Positions 7,206 to 14,525 of a DNA stretch of 16,576 bases are shown here, in pieces. How positions within the stretch are numbered: the first letter of the stretch is position 1; every line of letters starts with the position of its first letter. Source of the stretch: Bacillota bacterium (GTDB lineage: Bacteria > Bacillota > Clostridia > Oscillospirales > Ruminococcaceae). The stretch covers positions 1 through 16,576 of the forward strand of contig JAEZVA010000076.1 of NCBI GenBank assembly GCA_023443315.1, given 5' to 3'. The position numbers were made by a program, and so were the translations under genes. Under the pieces are notes generated by a model. It made no database searches. It saw only the letters and a program-made list of their open reading frames with translations, and had not been told where the DNA came from.

Positions 7206-8264
7206 ATGAATAAAAAGGGATTTGTCCTTGCGCTTTTGGGCGGAGTATTCGTAATTTTGATAGCCGTCATCTCCATAATCGGGGATGTGTTTTCGGTAAA
7301 GCTGATAACAGGCAATGGTTTTGCAATGAGCACAACGATTGACCAGCAGGTCTATACCCGTAGCGTGAGTATGGGCAATCAGATTATCAGCCAAGCGATG
7401 AGCGAACTCAAGACATTTGAAGACCGATTTTCTCTTTATCGCACCGAGTCGGAGATAAGCAAGATCAACGAGAACGCAGGTGTGGGCTACGTGGAGGTTT
7501 CGGAGCAAACCTTTGCTTTAATTAAGAAGGCGGTGTCTTACTGCGCTCTGTCGAATGGCGTGTTTGACATTACAATTGCGCCGGTTACACGGGCATGGGG
7601 GGTAAACAGCGACGCCCCGCGCGTCCCGTCCCAGCAGGAGCGGGATGCACTGAGGGCACTTGTAAACTATAACGATATTTTGCTGGACGAACAGACCCAT
7701 TCTGTTATGCTGCGCAACAAGGGGCAGTCCATCGACCTCGGGGCGGTGGCGAAGGGCGAGGCCTGTAATATTGTAAGAGACCTGTATCTGCAAAACAAGG
7801 TAAGCGCCGCACTGCTCTCGATTGGCGGGAACACGATGGTCACCGGCAAAAAACCTAGTGGTGCCGATTTTGTCATCGGCATTCGCGACCCGCGAGGGAC
7901 GCAGATTGAGGTGCTCGGCACGGTTCGCCTGACCGACGAGGTGCTCTCAACCTCTGGCGACTACGAGCGCGTGTTTGAACAGGACGGCAAGCGTTACCAC
8001 CACATTATGGACCCGTCTACCGCTGCCCCCGCCGAGACCGACCTCATGTCGGTTACCGCTATCTGCGAGGACGGAATGTATGCCGATTTTCTTTCCACCT
8101 GGCTGTTTTTGCTTGGGCGGGATGAGGCCCTTCGTCGCATAGATGCCATTGACGCAGAGATAGTGGTGGTAGACAAGGACTATAATGTTTTTGTGTCGCA
8201 GGGTCTTCGCGAGGTGTTTACGCCTAGTCAAAACAGTGCATACACCTATCATCTTGACTTTTAA
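7206..8264 (+). CDS. apbE: FAD:protein FMN transferase (ApbE)
   Basis: 352 aa. The enzyme cuts FAD and transfers FMN to a Thr in target proteins, using Mg2+. An N-terminal membrane segment (about 6-28) acts as a signal anchor, so catalysis is extracytoplasmic, where the lipoprotein target is. Family motifs run in order: FEDRFSLYRTESEISKIN (71-88), GVFDITIAPV (118-127), IDLGAVAKGEA (176-186), LLSIGGN (203-209), LSTSGDYERVF (247-257), YHHIMDP (264-270) and YADFLSTWLFLLG (292-304) with the metal-site D294/T298. The usual DPRTG is DPSTA here, a mild change. The RBS is a weak AGGGCGG-like sequence. The 44-base gap to the next gene suggests one transcript. The gene is divergent from its likely substrate gene. 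Confidence 0.95.
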   Translation: MNKKGFVLALLGGVFVILIAVISIIGDVFSVKLITGNGFAMSTTIDQQVYTRSVSMGNQIISQAMSELKTFEDRFSLYRTESEISKINENAGVGYVEVSEQTFALIKKAVSYCALSNGVFDITIAPVTRAWGVNSDAPRVPSQQERDALRALVNYNDILLDEQTHSVMLRNKGQSIDLGAVAKGEACNIVRDLYLQNKVSAALLSIGGNTMVTGKKPSGADFVIGIRDPRGTQIEVLGTVRLTDEVLSTSGDYERVFEQDGKRYHHIMDPSTAAPAETDLMSVTAICEDGMYADFLSTWLFLLGRDEALRRIDAIDAEIVVVDKDYNVFVSQGLREVFTPSQNSAYTYHLDF

Positions 8265-8308
8265 ACGGCTATAACAATGCTGTACTCGAACAGATTGGAA
8301 GTATTAAC

Positions 8309-8818
8309 ATGAACAAGCATCCCGCAAAAAAGGTTGCGTTCTTGGGGCTGTTGTTTGCCCTGGCACTCGTGCTCTCCCTCGTGGAGATGGCTATTCCCGT
8401 AAGCGGATTGTTGCCTGCTGGCGTAAAGCCCGGGCTATCTAATATTGTGACCATGTACGCCGTATTCTTTTTGGGATATGGCGAGGCCTTCTCGATTGCC
8501 GTGTTAAAGTCGTTGTTTGTGTTTATTACACGCGGAGCGACCGCCGCATTCTTGAGTGTGAGCGGCGGTGTGTTCTCGGTGCTCGTGATGCTATTGCTTT
8601 TGCTACCAAAGCGCAAGCTTAGTTACCTTGTGCTTAGTGTGTTTGGTTCCGTAGCGCACAACCTTGCACAGCTGTTGGCGGCTTCGGTACTGCTTGGTTC
8701 CGATGCGTTGTACTATGCACCCGTGCTGGTGATTTCGGGCGTGTTTATGGGTGTTATTACCGGTATGCTGCTGCGGGGGGTACTGCCCGCGCTCGGGCGA
8801 CTGCGGCAAAAATTCTAG
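8309..8818 (+). CDS. Gx transporter / HepT-type (heptaprenyl diphosphate synthase component I family) membrane protein
   Basis: 169 aa, very hydrophobic, with five or six membrane segments (about 9-30, 42-62, 65-85, 88-103, 106-130, 135-160). The N-terminal pattern of a first membrane helix followed by PAGVKPGLSNIVTMYAVFFLG (36-56) is the signature of the Hpre_diP_synt_I / Gx transporter family, which resembles the substrate-binding part of ECF transporters. The old name 'heptaprenyl diphosphate synthase component I' comes from homology; a transport or quinone-related role fits the fold better. GGAAG lies upstream of the ATG with about 8-base spacing. The gene follows apbE closely, and members of this family often accompany flavinylation or Rnf-like electron-transfer genes, so it probably serves the same pathway. 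Its substrate is unknown. Confidence 0.85.
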   Translation: MNKHPAKKVAFLGLLFALALVLSLVEMAIPVSGLLPAGVKPGLSNIVTMYAVFFLGYGEAFSIAVLKSLFVFITRGATAAFLSVSGGVFSVLVMLLLLLPKRKLSYLVLSVFGSVAHNLAQLLAASVLLGSDALYYAPVLVISGVFMGVITGMLLRGVLPALGRLRQKF

Positions 8819-9042
8819 CCGATACGCAGAAGATGTATTTAACTCTATTTTTGATTTTCATCAACAATCTAGCCATAAGCGAAACCTGATTGCACCGTTA
8901 TATACACATATGAAAAAGCCAAAGCAATAATAAGTGTGCAGAAAATGCAGTTGACGCCATAGAACATTCTACAAGAAGCCCTAACCTAAATTTATCCCAA
9001 TTACATTGTTGTATACTTTATCCGGAAAGGCTTGAAATAGAG

Positions 9043-9990
9043 ATGAAATTTGTAATACTAGACGCAGGTGCACTCAGCAACAACGACATTAGCTTTGCAC
9101 CCATTCAGGCGCTTGGGGAAACCGTATTGTACGACGACACCCCCAAAGAGCTGGTACTCGAGCGAATTCGCGATGCTGACGGCGTACTGGTAAACCGCAC
9201 GCCGCTTCGTGAAGCGGTGTTGCAGCAGGCTCCCCGCCTAAAATGGATTGGCACCTTCTCTACCGGCTATAATCAGGTTGATATTGATGCAGCAAAACGG
9301 CTGGGAATCGTCGTTAGCAATGTACCCGATTATTCGTCGCCCGCCGTTGCACAAATGACCTTTGCGCTGCTGCTTGAACTTGCAATGCGCGTGGGGGACT
9401 TTAACGCCGCGGTGAAAGATGGCGCGTGGCAGCGAGACGGCGTTCATGCGATGTGGCACTACCCCATGACCGAACTTGCAGGTAAGACCATGGGCATAAT
9501 CGGCTACGGCAGCATCGGCAGTGCCGTTGCAAGGCTTGCACGCGCGTTTGATATGACCGTTCTTGCTTACAGCAGAACCCCAAAACCACAGGAGGCGACC
9601 TTTGTGTCACTTGAGGAGCTGCTTATGCAGAGCGATGTGGTCTCTGTGCATCTGCCGCTGGTTGACGCAACACGCGGTCTGCTCTCTGCCGACCACATTG
9701 CGATGATGAAACAGGGTGCGTTTTTTATCAACACCGCGCGCGGCCCGATTGTGGATGAGCAAGCATTGGCAAACGCGTTAAACACGGGCAGACTGGCAGG
9801 CGCAGCCGTGGATGTTGTGAGCAGGGAGCCGGTACGCGACGACAACCCACTATTGACCGCAAAAAACTGTATCATCACCCCCCACGTCGCATGGGCGCCG
9901 ATTGAGACGCGCGTACGTCTGGTGGATCTGGTAGCGAAGAACCTTTCCGCCTTTCTTGCGGGTAACCCGATTAATGTTGTTAACCCATAG
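9043..9990 (+). CDS. D-2-hydroxyacid dehydrogenase (glycerate/hydroxypyruvate type)
   Basis: 315 aa, full length. It reversibly reduces a 2-ketoacid to a D-2-hydroxyacid with NAD(P)H in the cytoplasm. The nucleotide-binding motif GYGSIG is at 154-159. The catalytic triad of the family is present: R233 in NTARG, E262 in SREP, H281 in TPHVAW. The residues after the second strand of the Rossmann fold are YSRT (176-179) rather than the Asp seen in NADH-specific members, which suggests NADPH use. The substrate cannot be fixed; glyoxylate/hydroxypyruvate reductase is the closest general match. The start at 9043 has a GGAAAGG about 12 bases upstream. Upstream (8819-9042) I see no gene; tatact at 9012-9017 may be a -10 box but lacks a clear -35. 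The gene ends at a strong terminator. Confidence 0.93.
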   Translation: MKFVILDAGALSNNDISFAPIQALGETVLYDDTPKELVLERIRDADGVLVNRTPLREAVLQQAPRLKWIGTFSTGYNQVDIDAAKRLGIVVSNVPDYSSPAVAQMTFALLLELAMRVGDFNAAVKDGAWQRDGVHAMWHYPMTELAGKTMGIIGYGSIGSAVARLARAFDMTVLAYSRTPKPQEATFVSLEELLMQSDVVSVHLPLVDATRGLLSADHIAMMKQGAFFINTARGPIVDEQALANALNTGRLAGAAVDVVSREPVRDDNPLLTAKNCIITPHVAWAPIETRVRLVDLVAKNLSAFLAGNPINVVNP

Positions 9991-10023
9991 GATATAACCA
10001 TTCGTATACTCTGTGAATAACAA

Positions 10024-10065
10024 AAGGCTTGCGTCGAAAAAATCGATGCAAGCCTTCGCTTTTTT
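10024..10065 (+). terminator. Intrinsic terminator of the hydroxyacid dehydrogenase gene
   Basis: A 13-bp stem with one G-U pair (10024-10036 with 10044-10056, aaggcttgc...gcaagcctt) is followed by cgctttttt. It lies 34 bases after the stop codon. Confidence 0.88.
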
Positions 10066-10140
10066 ACGGCGAAAAGGATACCATGTGGGATCAAACAACA
10101 AGGAAGTCGCTGCCTGTCGGTGGTTTTATACTCGAGCATC

Positions 10141-10298
10141 TTCAAAATGAAACCGTTTTGAACCGCACGAAAACCGTGCGGCGCCCACAAATGTGGGCGG
10201 TTTGTAGAGTCTATAGTCAATAAACACGCCATCAGGCGTGCGGCTGGTACTACCTTCCGCCTTAAAACAGAGACTGTTTTTAAGTTTATCGACTGTAT
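10141..10298. other. Hairpin-rich non-coding region, possible structured RNA or interspersed repeat
   Basis: The 310 bases between the dehydrogenase and patatin genes hold the terminator and then a chain of perfect stems: ttcaaaa/ttttgaa (10141-10147, 10156-10162), ccgcacg/cgtgcgg (10163-10169, 10175-10181), cgcccaca/tgtgggcg (10182-10189, 10192-10199), cacgcc/ggcgtg (10225-10230, 10235-10240) and aaaacag/ctgtttt (10264-10270, 10274-10280). The last two are enclosed by an imperfect 14-bp outer stem (10212-10225 with 10284-10297), giving a branched fold. It lies directly after the patatin stop on the minus strand. The function is unknown. An open frame of 47 codons here (10083-10223) has no RBS and looks incidental. 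Confidence 0.6.
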
Positions 10299-10300
10299 CA

Positions 10301-11662
10301 TTATGGTTTCAGGATGCTTCCCAGTGCCATGATGTAGATGGCTGCCATAAATTCATCGGGGAGCGCAGAGGCAAGCAGTGAAAGCACCGTCTTATTATCG
10401 GCAAGATGCTCGTCGTCGGACAGATACGACAAGATATACATCATGCGGTTGAGCGGTGAAATGGGAGACACGGTTTTCGTGATGGTTGCGATACTCTCGC
10501 GCACCGAAAGCGCAGGAGAAGGCTCTAACCCAAGCTCTGAATAGGGCAGTTTTGCATGACGAACAATCTGGTTCATCACGCGAAGATTAAACGCATCAAA
10601 GGTGTAAACCTCAAGGGGGCTGACCTCAAGGATTTCCGCCGCCGACTCCGCCGCCAGGGTGACGATATCCGCCGTGCTCAAGCTGTGCTTTCTCGATCGC
10701 TTCATCGCTGTGCGCATCACCGCGTACTTCGCAAGATACTCTGGCATGGCATCCAGACCAGTCTGTAAGGACCGCGGAAATTTTGCGTCGATATCAAGAC
10801 CCATACGTGAAAAAAACGCGTGGAACAGCGAATACATCTGCAAGCTGTTCTTATCCGTTTCGCCCTTATGGAATGTGTACTTTTCGCCCTCCAACCGCCC
10901 AAACTGCTTCATGCACTCGTTGTAGCCAAGGGTGATGTTGCGTTTTGCGCGACTGCCGTCAAACAACAGCAGCGCACCCAAATCCCACCGCGGTGCAATC
11001 AGTTCATGCAGCATCGCCTTTAGGCGCGCTTTATGCACCATACCCGGTGTGTTTAGGTTTACCACAACCGCTTCCGTAGCGCCGCCTTGGGCTGCCAGTT
11101 TTACAGGCAGGTTGTCGTAGTAAGCACCGTCGATAAACAGCTTACTAGCTATTTCGTAGCTACGCATTGCGGGAAAACAGGACGCGCTAGCTATCATGTA
11201 ATCTACTAGCATGCCGCGTGGGATATCGTCGACAAACAGCTCATGCGCCTTCATTGCGGGAACCTCAAAGGTAACAAGACCAAACTTTACCTTTGACGAC
11301 CTAATCTTATCCTCGTCAATGGTTTCACGCAGCAGCTTTGCAAGCGGGGCACTGCTTACCCCTTTGGTACGAAACGCCTCTTGCGCCAAGGATTTAAACG
11401 ATGAAAGCGCGCCTTGTACCGTATCGGTACCCTGCACACTGTCAAACTCCAGAATCTTTGCCGTGTCAATGTGCTCCCAAAGCTGATACACGGTGTCCAT
11501 GTCCCCCTGTGCAATGACTGCTCCGTTGAGCGCCCCCACAGAGGTGCCTGTTACAATATCCACATCCATATCCAGCTCGCGCAATGCCTTCCACACGCCC
11601 ACCTCATAGGAGCCGCGTGCACCGCCTCCGCCAAGCACCAACGCCCGTTTGATGTCAACCAC
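10301..11662 (-). CDS. Patatin-like phospholipase family protein
   Basis: 453 aa. A predicted lipid acyl hydrolase with a Ser-Asp dyad. The N-terminal patatin domain (about 5-200) has the oxyanion loop GGGGARG (11-17), the nucleophile elbow GTSVG with S41, and the DGA motif with D178 in FIDGAYYDN, so all catalytic residues are present. No signal peptide or membrane segment is seen; it is probably cytoplasmic or at the inner membrane face. The remaining 250 residues (about 200-453) are mostly helical, typical of the longer bacterial patatin-like proteins, with no known domain that I recognise. The start is GTG at 11662 with AAAGG very close upstream, a weak RBS. The gene is divergent from the small unknown gene at 11843 and has its own promoter. 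Confidence 0.93.
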   Translation of the reverse strand: MVDIKRALVLGGGGARGSYEVGVWKALRELDMDVDIVTGTSVGALNGAVIAQGDMDTVYQLWEHIDTAKILEFDSVQGTDTVQGALSSFKSLAQEAFRTKGVSSAPLAKLLRETIDEDKIRSSKVKFGLVTFEVPAMKAHELFVDDIPRGMLVDYMIASASCFPAMRSYEIASKLFIDGAYYDNLPVKLAAQGGATEAVVVNLNTPGMVHKARLKAMLHELIAPRWDLGALLLFDGSRAKRNITLGYNECMKQFGRLEGEKYTFHKGETDKNSLQMYSLFHAFFSRMGLDIDAKFPRSLQTGLDAMPEYLAKYAVMRTAMKRSRKHSLSTADIVTLAAESAAEILEVSPLEVYTFDAFNLRVMNQIVRHAKLPYSELGLEPSPALSVRESIATITKTVSPISPLNRMMYILSYLSDDEHLADNKTVLSLLASALPDEFMAAIYIMALGSILKP

Positions 11663-11695
11663 CCGCCTTTAACATTATGTCAACTATCCAATTCC

Positions 11696-11723
11696 ATTAT
11701 ATCGAATATCAATCAAAAAACAA
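11696..11723 (-). promoter_or_regulatory. Probable sigma-A promoter of the patatin-like gene
   Basis: On the minus strand TTGTTT (11718-11723) and a perfect TATAAT (11696-11701) are separated by 16 bases, about 34 bases ahead of the GTG start. Confidence 0.6.
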
Positions 11724-11842
11724 TCACTTTTTAGGGGAATAGTTTATCCTCGTGCGCAAACACTATAGGTAGCGACTACGCTTATAAAAAACTCAAACGA
11801 CCAGTGATGATATTCCATCCATTTTCGGACCGGGGGCTAAGT

Positions 11843-12265
11843 ATGACGACGAATGCCGATTGCGAGATTTTGGCGTTTATACGGTTTGCAAGCAGGGTGC
11901 GAATTAAGAATACGGCACAGCTGTTAAAAGAGGATGTACCACCCGCCTTTGCTTATGTGCTTGCAAACGAGCTGCGAGCAAATCGACAGATTGCAAGGCG
12001 TTGCGCTGTTTACCTCAACCGATTTTGCCAACAGCCCTATCTGTCACACAACAACGCACAAAAAAGCCGTTTGGATGTAGCGATATCCAAAATAAACATG
12101 CGCACGGCGGCTGAGCTTTTGATTGTGAGCGCCACCGCCGAGGTTATTGGAATTACGCGCAGGCTGACAGCAGGCAAAGGATGCTCCGAGCGTGTGATGA
12201 TATTCTGCGAAAAGGTGGTGGAGTCGGAAAACGATTTTATCGAACGATTACGAAGCTTTTTGTAA
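11843..12265 (+). CDS. Hypothetical protein, all-helical, 140 aa
   Basis: Not recognised. The sequence predicts four amphipathic helices: about 5-28 (DCEILAFIRFASRVRIKN), 33-61 (PAFAYVLANELRANRQIA), 85-111 (NMRTAAELLIVSATAEVIG) and 115-139 (RVMIFCEKVVESENDFIE). The layout suggests a four-helix bundle; some carboxylates sit in helices as in ferritin-like proteins, but no metal motif (ExxH) is visible, so that comparison is weak. There is no signal peptide or membrane segment, and the protein is rich in Arg and Ala. The start chosen is ATG 11843, preceded by a CGGGGGCT sequence; the frame is open from a GTG at 11804 without an RBS. A second small gene follows after 19 bases, so the two are probably co-transcribed. 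It is divergent from the patatin gene. Confidence 0.65.
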   Translation: MTTNADCEILAFIRFASRVRIKNTAQLLKEDVPPAFAYVLANELRANRQIARRCAVYLNRFCQQPYLSHNNAQKSRLDVAISKINMRTAAELLIVSATAEVIGITRRLTAGKGCSERVMIFCEKVVESENDFIERLRSFL

Positions 12266-12284
12266 CGAAAGGAAGACTCGTCTC

Positions 12285-12485
12285 ATGAACTTAAGGCGTG
12301 AAGATACAACCAAACAGCCTAACCCCGGCGCGCTGACAGACGGTTTGCCTCGACATTCGGTTACCAGACGCAACCGACTTCGACAAAACCCAGACATTGC
12401 CCCTATTCTTTCAAACACCGATGTTGAGATTGCAAAGGAGTTTTTCGAGGCGAAAAATCGCCCGCGCGATCGAAAGCCGCAATAG
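12285..12485 (+). CDS. Small hypothetical protein, 66 aa, basic
   Basis: Not recognised. It starts with ATG 12285, preceded by GAAAGGAAG at about 9 bases, and lies 19 bases after the gene before. The first half is Arg/Lys/Pro/Asn-rich and probably disordered (RHSVTRRNRLRQN). The second half, DVEIAKEFFEAKNRPRDRK, looks like one helix. The RBS and tight spacing support a real gene; the low-complexity sequence leaves doubt. Its last sense codon and stop are part of a long stem-loop. Confidence 0.55.
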   Translation: MNLRREDTTKQPNPGALTDGLPRHSVTRRNRLRQNPDIAPILSNTDVEIAKEFFEAKNRPRDRKPQ

Positions 12486-12533
12486 ATAAACGCTCCGGCA
12501 GCAAACTGCGCACGCTGGAGCGTTTATCTATTG
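12480..12533 (+). other. 17-bp stem-loop at the end of the small-gene pair
   Basis: A perfect 17-bp inverted repeat (12480-12496 with 12517-12533) encloses a 20-base loop that itself contains gcag-caaa-ctgc. The left arm begins exactly with the last sense codon of the 66-aa gene and includes its stop. No long T-run follows on the plus strand, so it may be a weak terminator or protect the 3' end of the mRNA. Confidence 0.65.
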
Positions 12534-12570
12534 CGCATATCTATCTTTAATGCTAAAATTTAGTCAAAAA

Positions 12571-12600
12571 CAAGTGCGGCAGAGCATTCTGCCGCACTTG
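12571..12600 (-). terminator. Intrinsic terminator after the transketolase genes
   Basis: A perfect 12-bp GC-rich stem (12571-12582 with 12589-12600, caagtgcggcag / ctgccgcacttg) has a 6-base loop and is followed on the minus strand by tttttgac. It lies 21 bases after the stop of the transketolase C-half and closes the long minus-strand gene run. Confidence 0.9.
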
Positions 12601-12621
12601 CATTGTATTCCTACCCGGAAA

Positions 12622-13572
12622 TTACTTTTTCTTTTTGAGCAACTCTTTTGCTTTAGCAACCAGGTTCTCGGCGCTCAAGCCATATTCCTTCAGCAGCTCC
12701 ACTGCGGGACCCGAGGTGCCAAACTCGTCGTTGATGCCAACGCGCAGCATAGGCACGGGGTACTGCTCGCCCAAAACCTCTGCAACCGCGCCGCCCAATC
12801 CGCCAATGATGTTGTGCTCCTCGGCAGTGAGAACCGCGCCAGTCTCTTTTGCCGCCTTAACAATCAGCTCGGCGTCAATTGGCTTAATGGTATGAATGTT
12901 GATAACGCGCGCGTCGATGCCTTCGCCTGCAAGCAACTCTGCCGCGGCAACCGCCTCGCCCACCAACAGACCAGTTGCGACGATGGTAAGGTCCTTGCCG
13001 TCGCGCAGGGTAACACCCTTGCCGATCTCAAACTGGTAGTCGGGTTTGTCGTTGATTACGGGAACGGGCAGTCTACCAAAGCGCAGATACACCGGTCCGT
13101 TCATCAGCGCCGCCGCCTTAACTGCCGCCTTTGCCTCGATGTCGTCGGCGGGGTTAATAATGGTCATGCCGGGGATGGTGCGCATGAGTGCGATATCCTC
13201 GTTGCACTGGTGGGTTGCGCCGTCCTCACCCACCGAAATGCCTGCATGGGTCGCGCCAATCTTGACGTTCATATGCGGATAACCGATAGAGTTGCGCACC
13301 TGCTCAAACGCTCTGCCCGCCGCAAACATCGCAAAGGTGCTTGCAAACACCACCTTGCCGGTGGTGGCAATGCCCGCTGCGGTGCCCATCATGTTAGCCT
13401 CCGCGATACCGCAGTCTACAAACCGGTCGGGACGCTTCTTTTTAAAGGTAATGGTTTTGGTTGCCATCGCAAGGTCGGCATCCAGCACCACTAAGTTGTC
13501 CATTGTTTCGGAAAGCTCTGCGAGTGCTTCGCCGTAGCTTTCTCTGGTCGCCTTTTTTATTACATCAGCCAT
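12622..13572 (-). CDS. Transketolase, C-terminal subunit
   Basis: 316 aa. This is the second half of transketolase (pyrimidine-binding and C-terminal domains), which with the N-half subunit moves two-carbon units between sugar phosphates in the non-oxidative pentose phosphate pathway, using thiamine diphosphate. E58 in DCGIAEANMMG is the Glu that activates the cofactor. FASTFAMFAAGRAFEQVRN (76-94) and GATHAGISVGEDGATHQ (107-123) are typical substrate-channel motifs, and the C-terminal domain (about 185-310) includes EEHNIIGGLGGAVAE. GGAGAG precedes the ATG at proper spacing. The gene lies 40 bases downstream of the N-half. Related deoxyxylulose-5-phosphate synthase is a single longer chain, so split transketolase fits better. 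Confidence 0.94.
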   Translation of the reverse strand: MADVIKKATRESYGEALAELSETMDNLVVLDADLAMATKTITFKKKRPDRFVDCGIAEANMMGTAAGIATTGKVVFASTFAMFAAGRAFEQVRNSIGYPHMNVKIGATHAGISVGEDGATHQCNEDIALMRTIPGMTIINPADDIEAKAAVKAAALMNGPVYLRFGRLPVPVINDKPDYQFEIGKGVTLRDGKDLTIVATGLLVGEAVAAAELLAGEGIDARVINIHTIKPIDAELIVKAAKETGAVLTAEEHNIIGGLGGAVAEVLGEQYPVPMLRVGINDEFGTSGPAVELLKEYGLSAENLVAKAKELLKKKK

Positions 13573-13612
13573 CGTCTACTCTCCATTCTGCTGTTATGCG
13601 AGTTGTTCTGCC

Positions 13613-14455
13613 TTAAGCCTGTAACGCGGCAAGTGTGGCATTCAGTTCCGCCAATGCCTGCTCGTACTGCTCCGCATTGGGTGCGGTGCCGTGCCAATGT
13701 ACGTTGTTTTCCATAAACGACACGCCCTTGCCCTTAACCGAGCTGCAGATGATTGCGGTGGGCTTCTCTTTGATGGTTCTCGCCTCTTTCACGGCGGCGT
13801 CAATCTCGTCAAAGCAATGCGCGTTTACCTCTATTACATGGAAGCCAAACGCCTTAAACTTTTCGGGGATTGGGTACGGGGAGCAAACCTCCTCGACCGT
13901 TCCGTCGATCTGCAGGTTGTTGTTGTCGACAAACACACACAGGTTATCTAGCTTTCTGTGGGCAGAGAGCATCAGTGCTTCCCACACCTGTCCCTCCTGC
14001 AGCTCACCGTCGCCGAGTACCGCATATACACGGTAGCTGTCGCCAAACATTTTAGCCGAGATTGCCATGCCGCACGCAGCAGAGATGCCCTGTCCAAGCG
14101 AGCCGGTGGTCATGTCTACGCCGGGGGTTCCCTTCATCTCAGGGTGTCCCTGCAGCATAGCATGGGGCTTTCTCAGACGCTTAAGTTCCTCAGCGGGGAA
14201 AAAGCCGCGCAATGCAAGCACCGAGTAGAGCCCCGGCGCGCAATGACCCTTAGAGAGTACAAAGCGGTCGCGGTCGGGTTTATCGGGATGCGCGGGATCG
14301 ATAGAGAGTTCTTCAAAATACAGATAGGTCAGCACATCGGCAACCGAAAGCGAGCCGCCCGGGTGTCCGCTTTTGGCGTGAAAGGTGCCTTCTATCGCAC
14401 CCATTCTGACCTTGCAAGCAAGCTGCTTGAGCCTTAATTTTTTACTGGCATCCAT
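13613..14455 (-). CDS. Transketolase, N-terminal subunit
   Basis: 280 aa. This is the thiamine diphosphate-binding half of a split transketolase, as is usual in many Clostridia and archaea. The diphosphate/Mg2+ motif runs from GDGELQEGQ (148-156) to DNNN (177-180). H31 in SGHPGG and H71 in SKGHCAPG are the active-site His, and TGSLGQG (117-123) is conserved. The start chosen is ATG 14455, with CGGAGGT about 11 bases upstream; an ATG 27 bases earlier has no RBS and would take in the RBS itself. The gene is followed at 40 bases by the C-half. The 70-base gap from the HAD gene upstream has no clear promoter, so read-through from lspA-rluA-HAD is possible. Confidence 0.94.
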   Translation of the reverse strand: MDASKKLRLKQLACKVRMGAIEGTFHAKSGHPGGSLSVADVLTYLYFEELSIDPAHPDKPDRDRFVLSKGHCAPGLYSVLALRGFFPAEELKRLRKPHAMLQGHPEMKGTPGVDMTTGSLGQGISAACGMAISAKMFGDSYRVYAVLGDGELQEGQVWEALMLSAHRKLDNLCVFVDNNNLQIDGTVEEVCSPYPIPEKFKAFGFHVIEVNAHCFDEIDAAVKEARTIKEKPTAIICSSVKGKGVSFMENNVHWHGTAPNAEQYEQALAELNATLAALQA

Positions 14456-14525
14456 TTGTTTGTCTACCTCCGTTATGTTCAATTATGTTAACCGCGAAAA
14501 AGCAGTATAACGGCAACGCTTAGCC

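Noticed and set aside
10083..10223. A 47-codon plus-strand frame in the hairpin region
   Set aside because: No RBS, and its bases are explained by a series of perfect hairpins; it lies after a strong terminator.
9567..10301. A 244-codon minus-strand frame over the dehydrogenase 3' end and the hairpin region
   Set aside because: Antisense to the catalytic part of the dehydrogenase, passes through its terminator, and shows no domain.
12550..13494. A long 314-codon plus-strand frame opposite the transketolase C-half
   Set aside because: It is the antisense shadow of a gene with clear transketolase motifs and crosses the terminator hairpin; no protein family is recognisable.
13613..14455. The idea that the two transketolase genes are one gene broken by a frameshift
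   Set aside because: The C-half has its own RBS and start, the N-half ends naturally with its own stop, and separate halves are normal in Clostridia.
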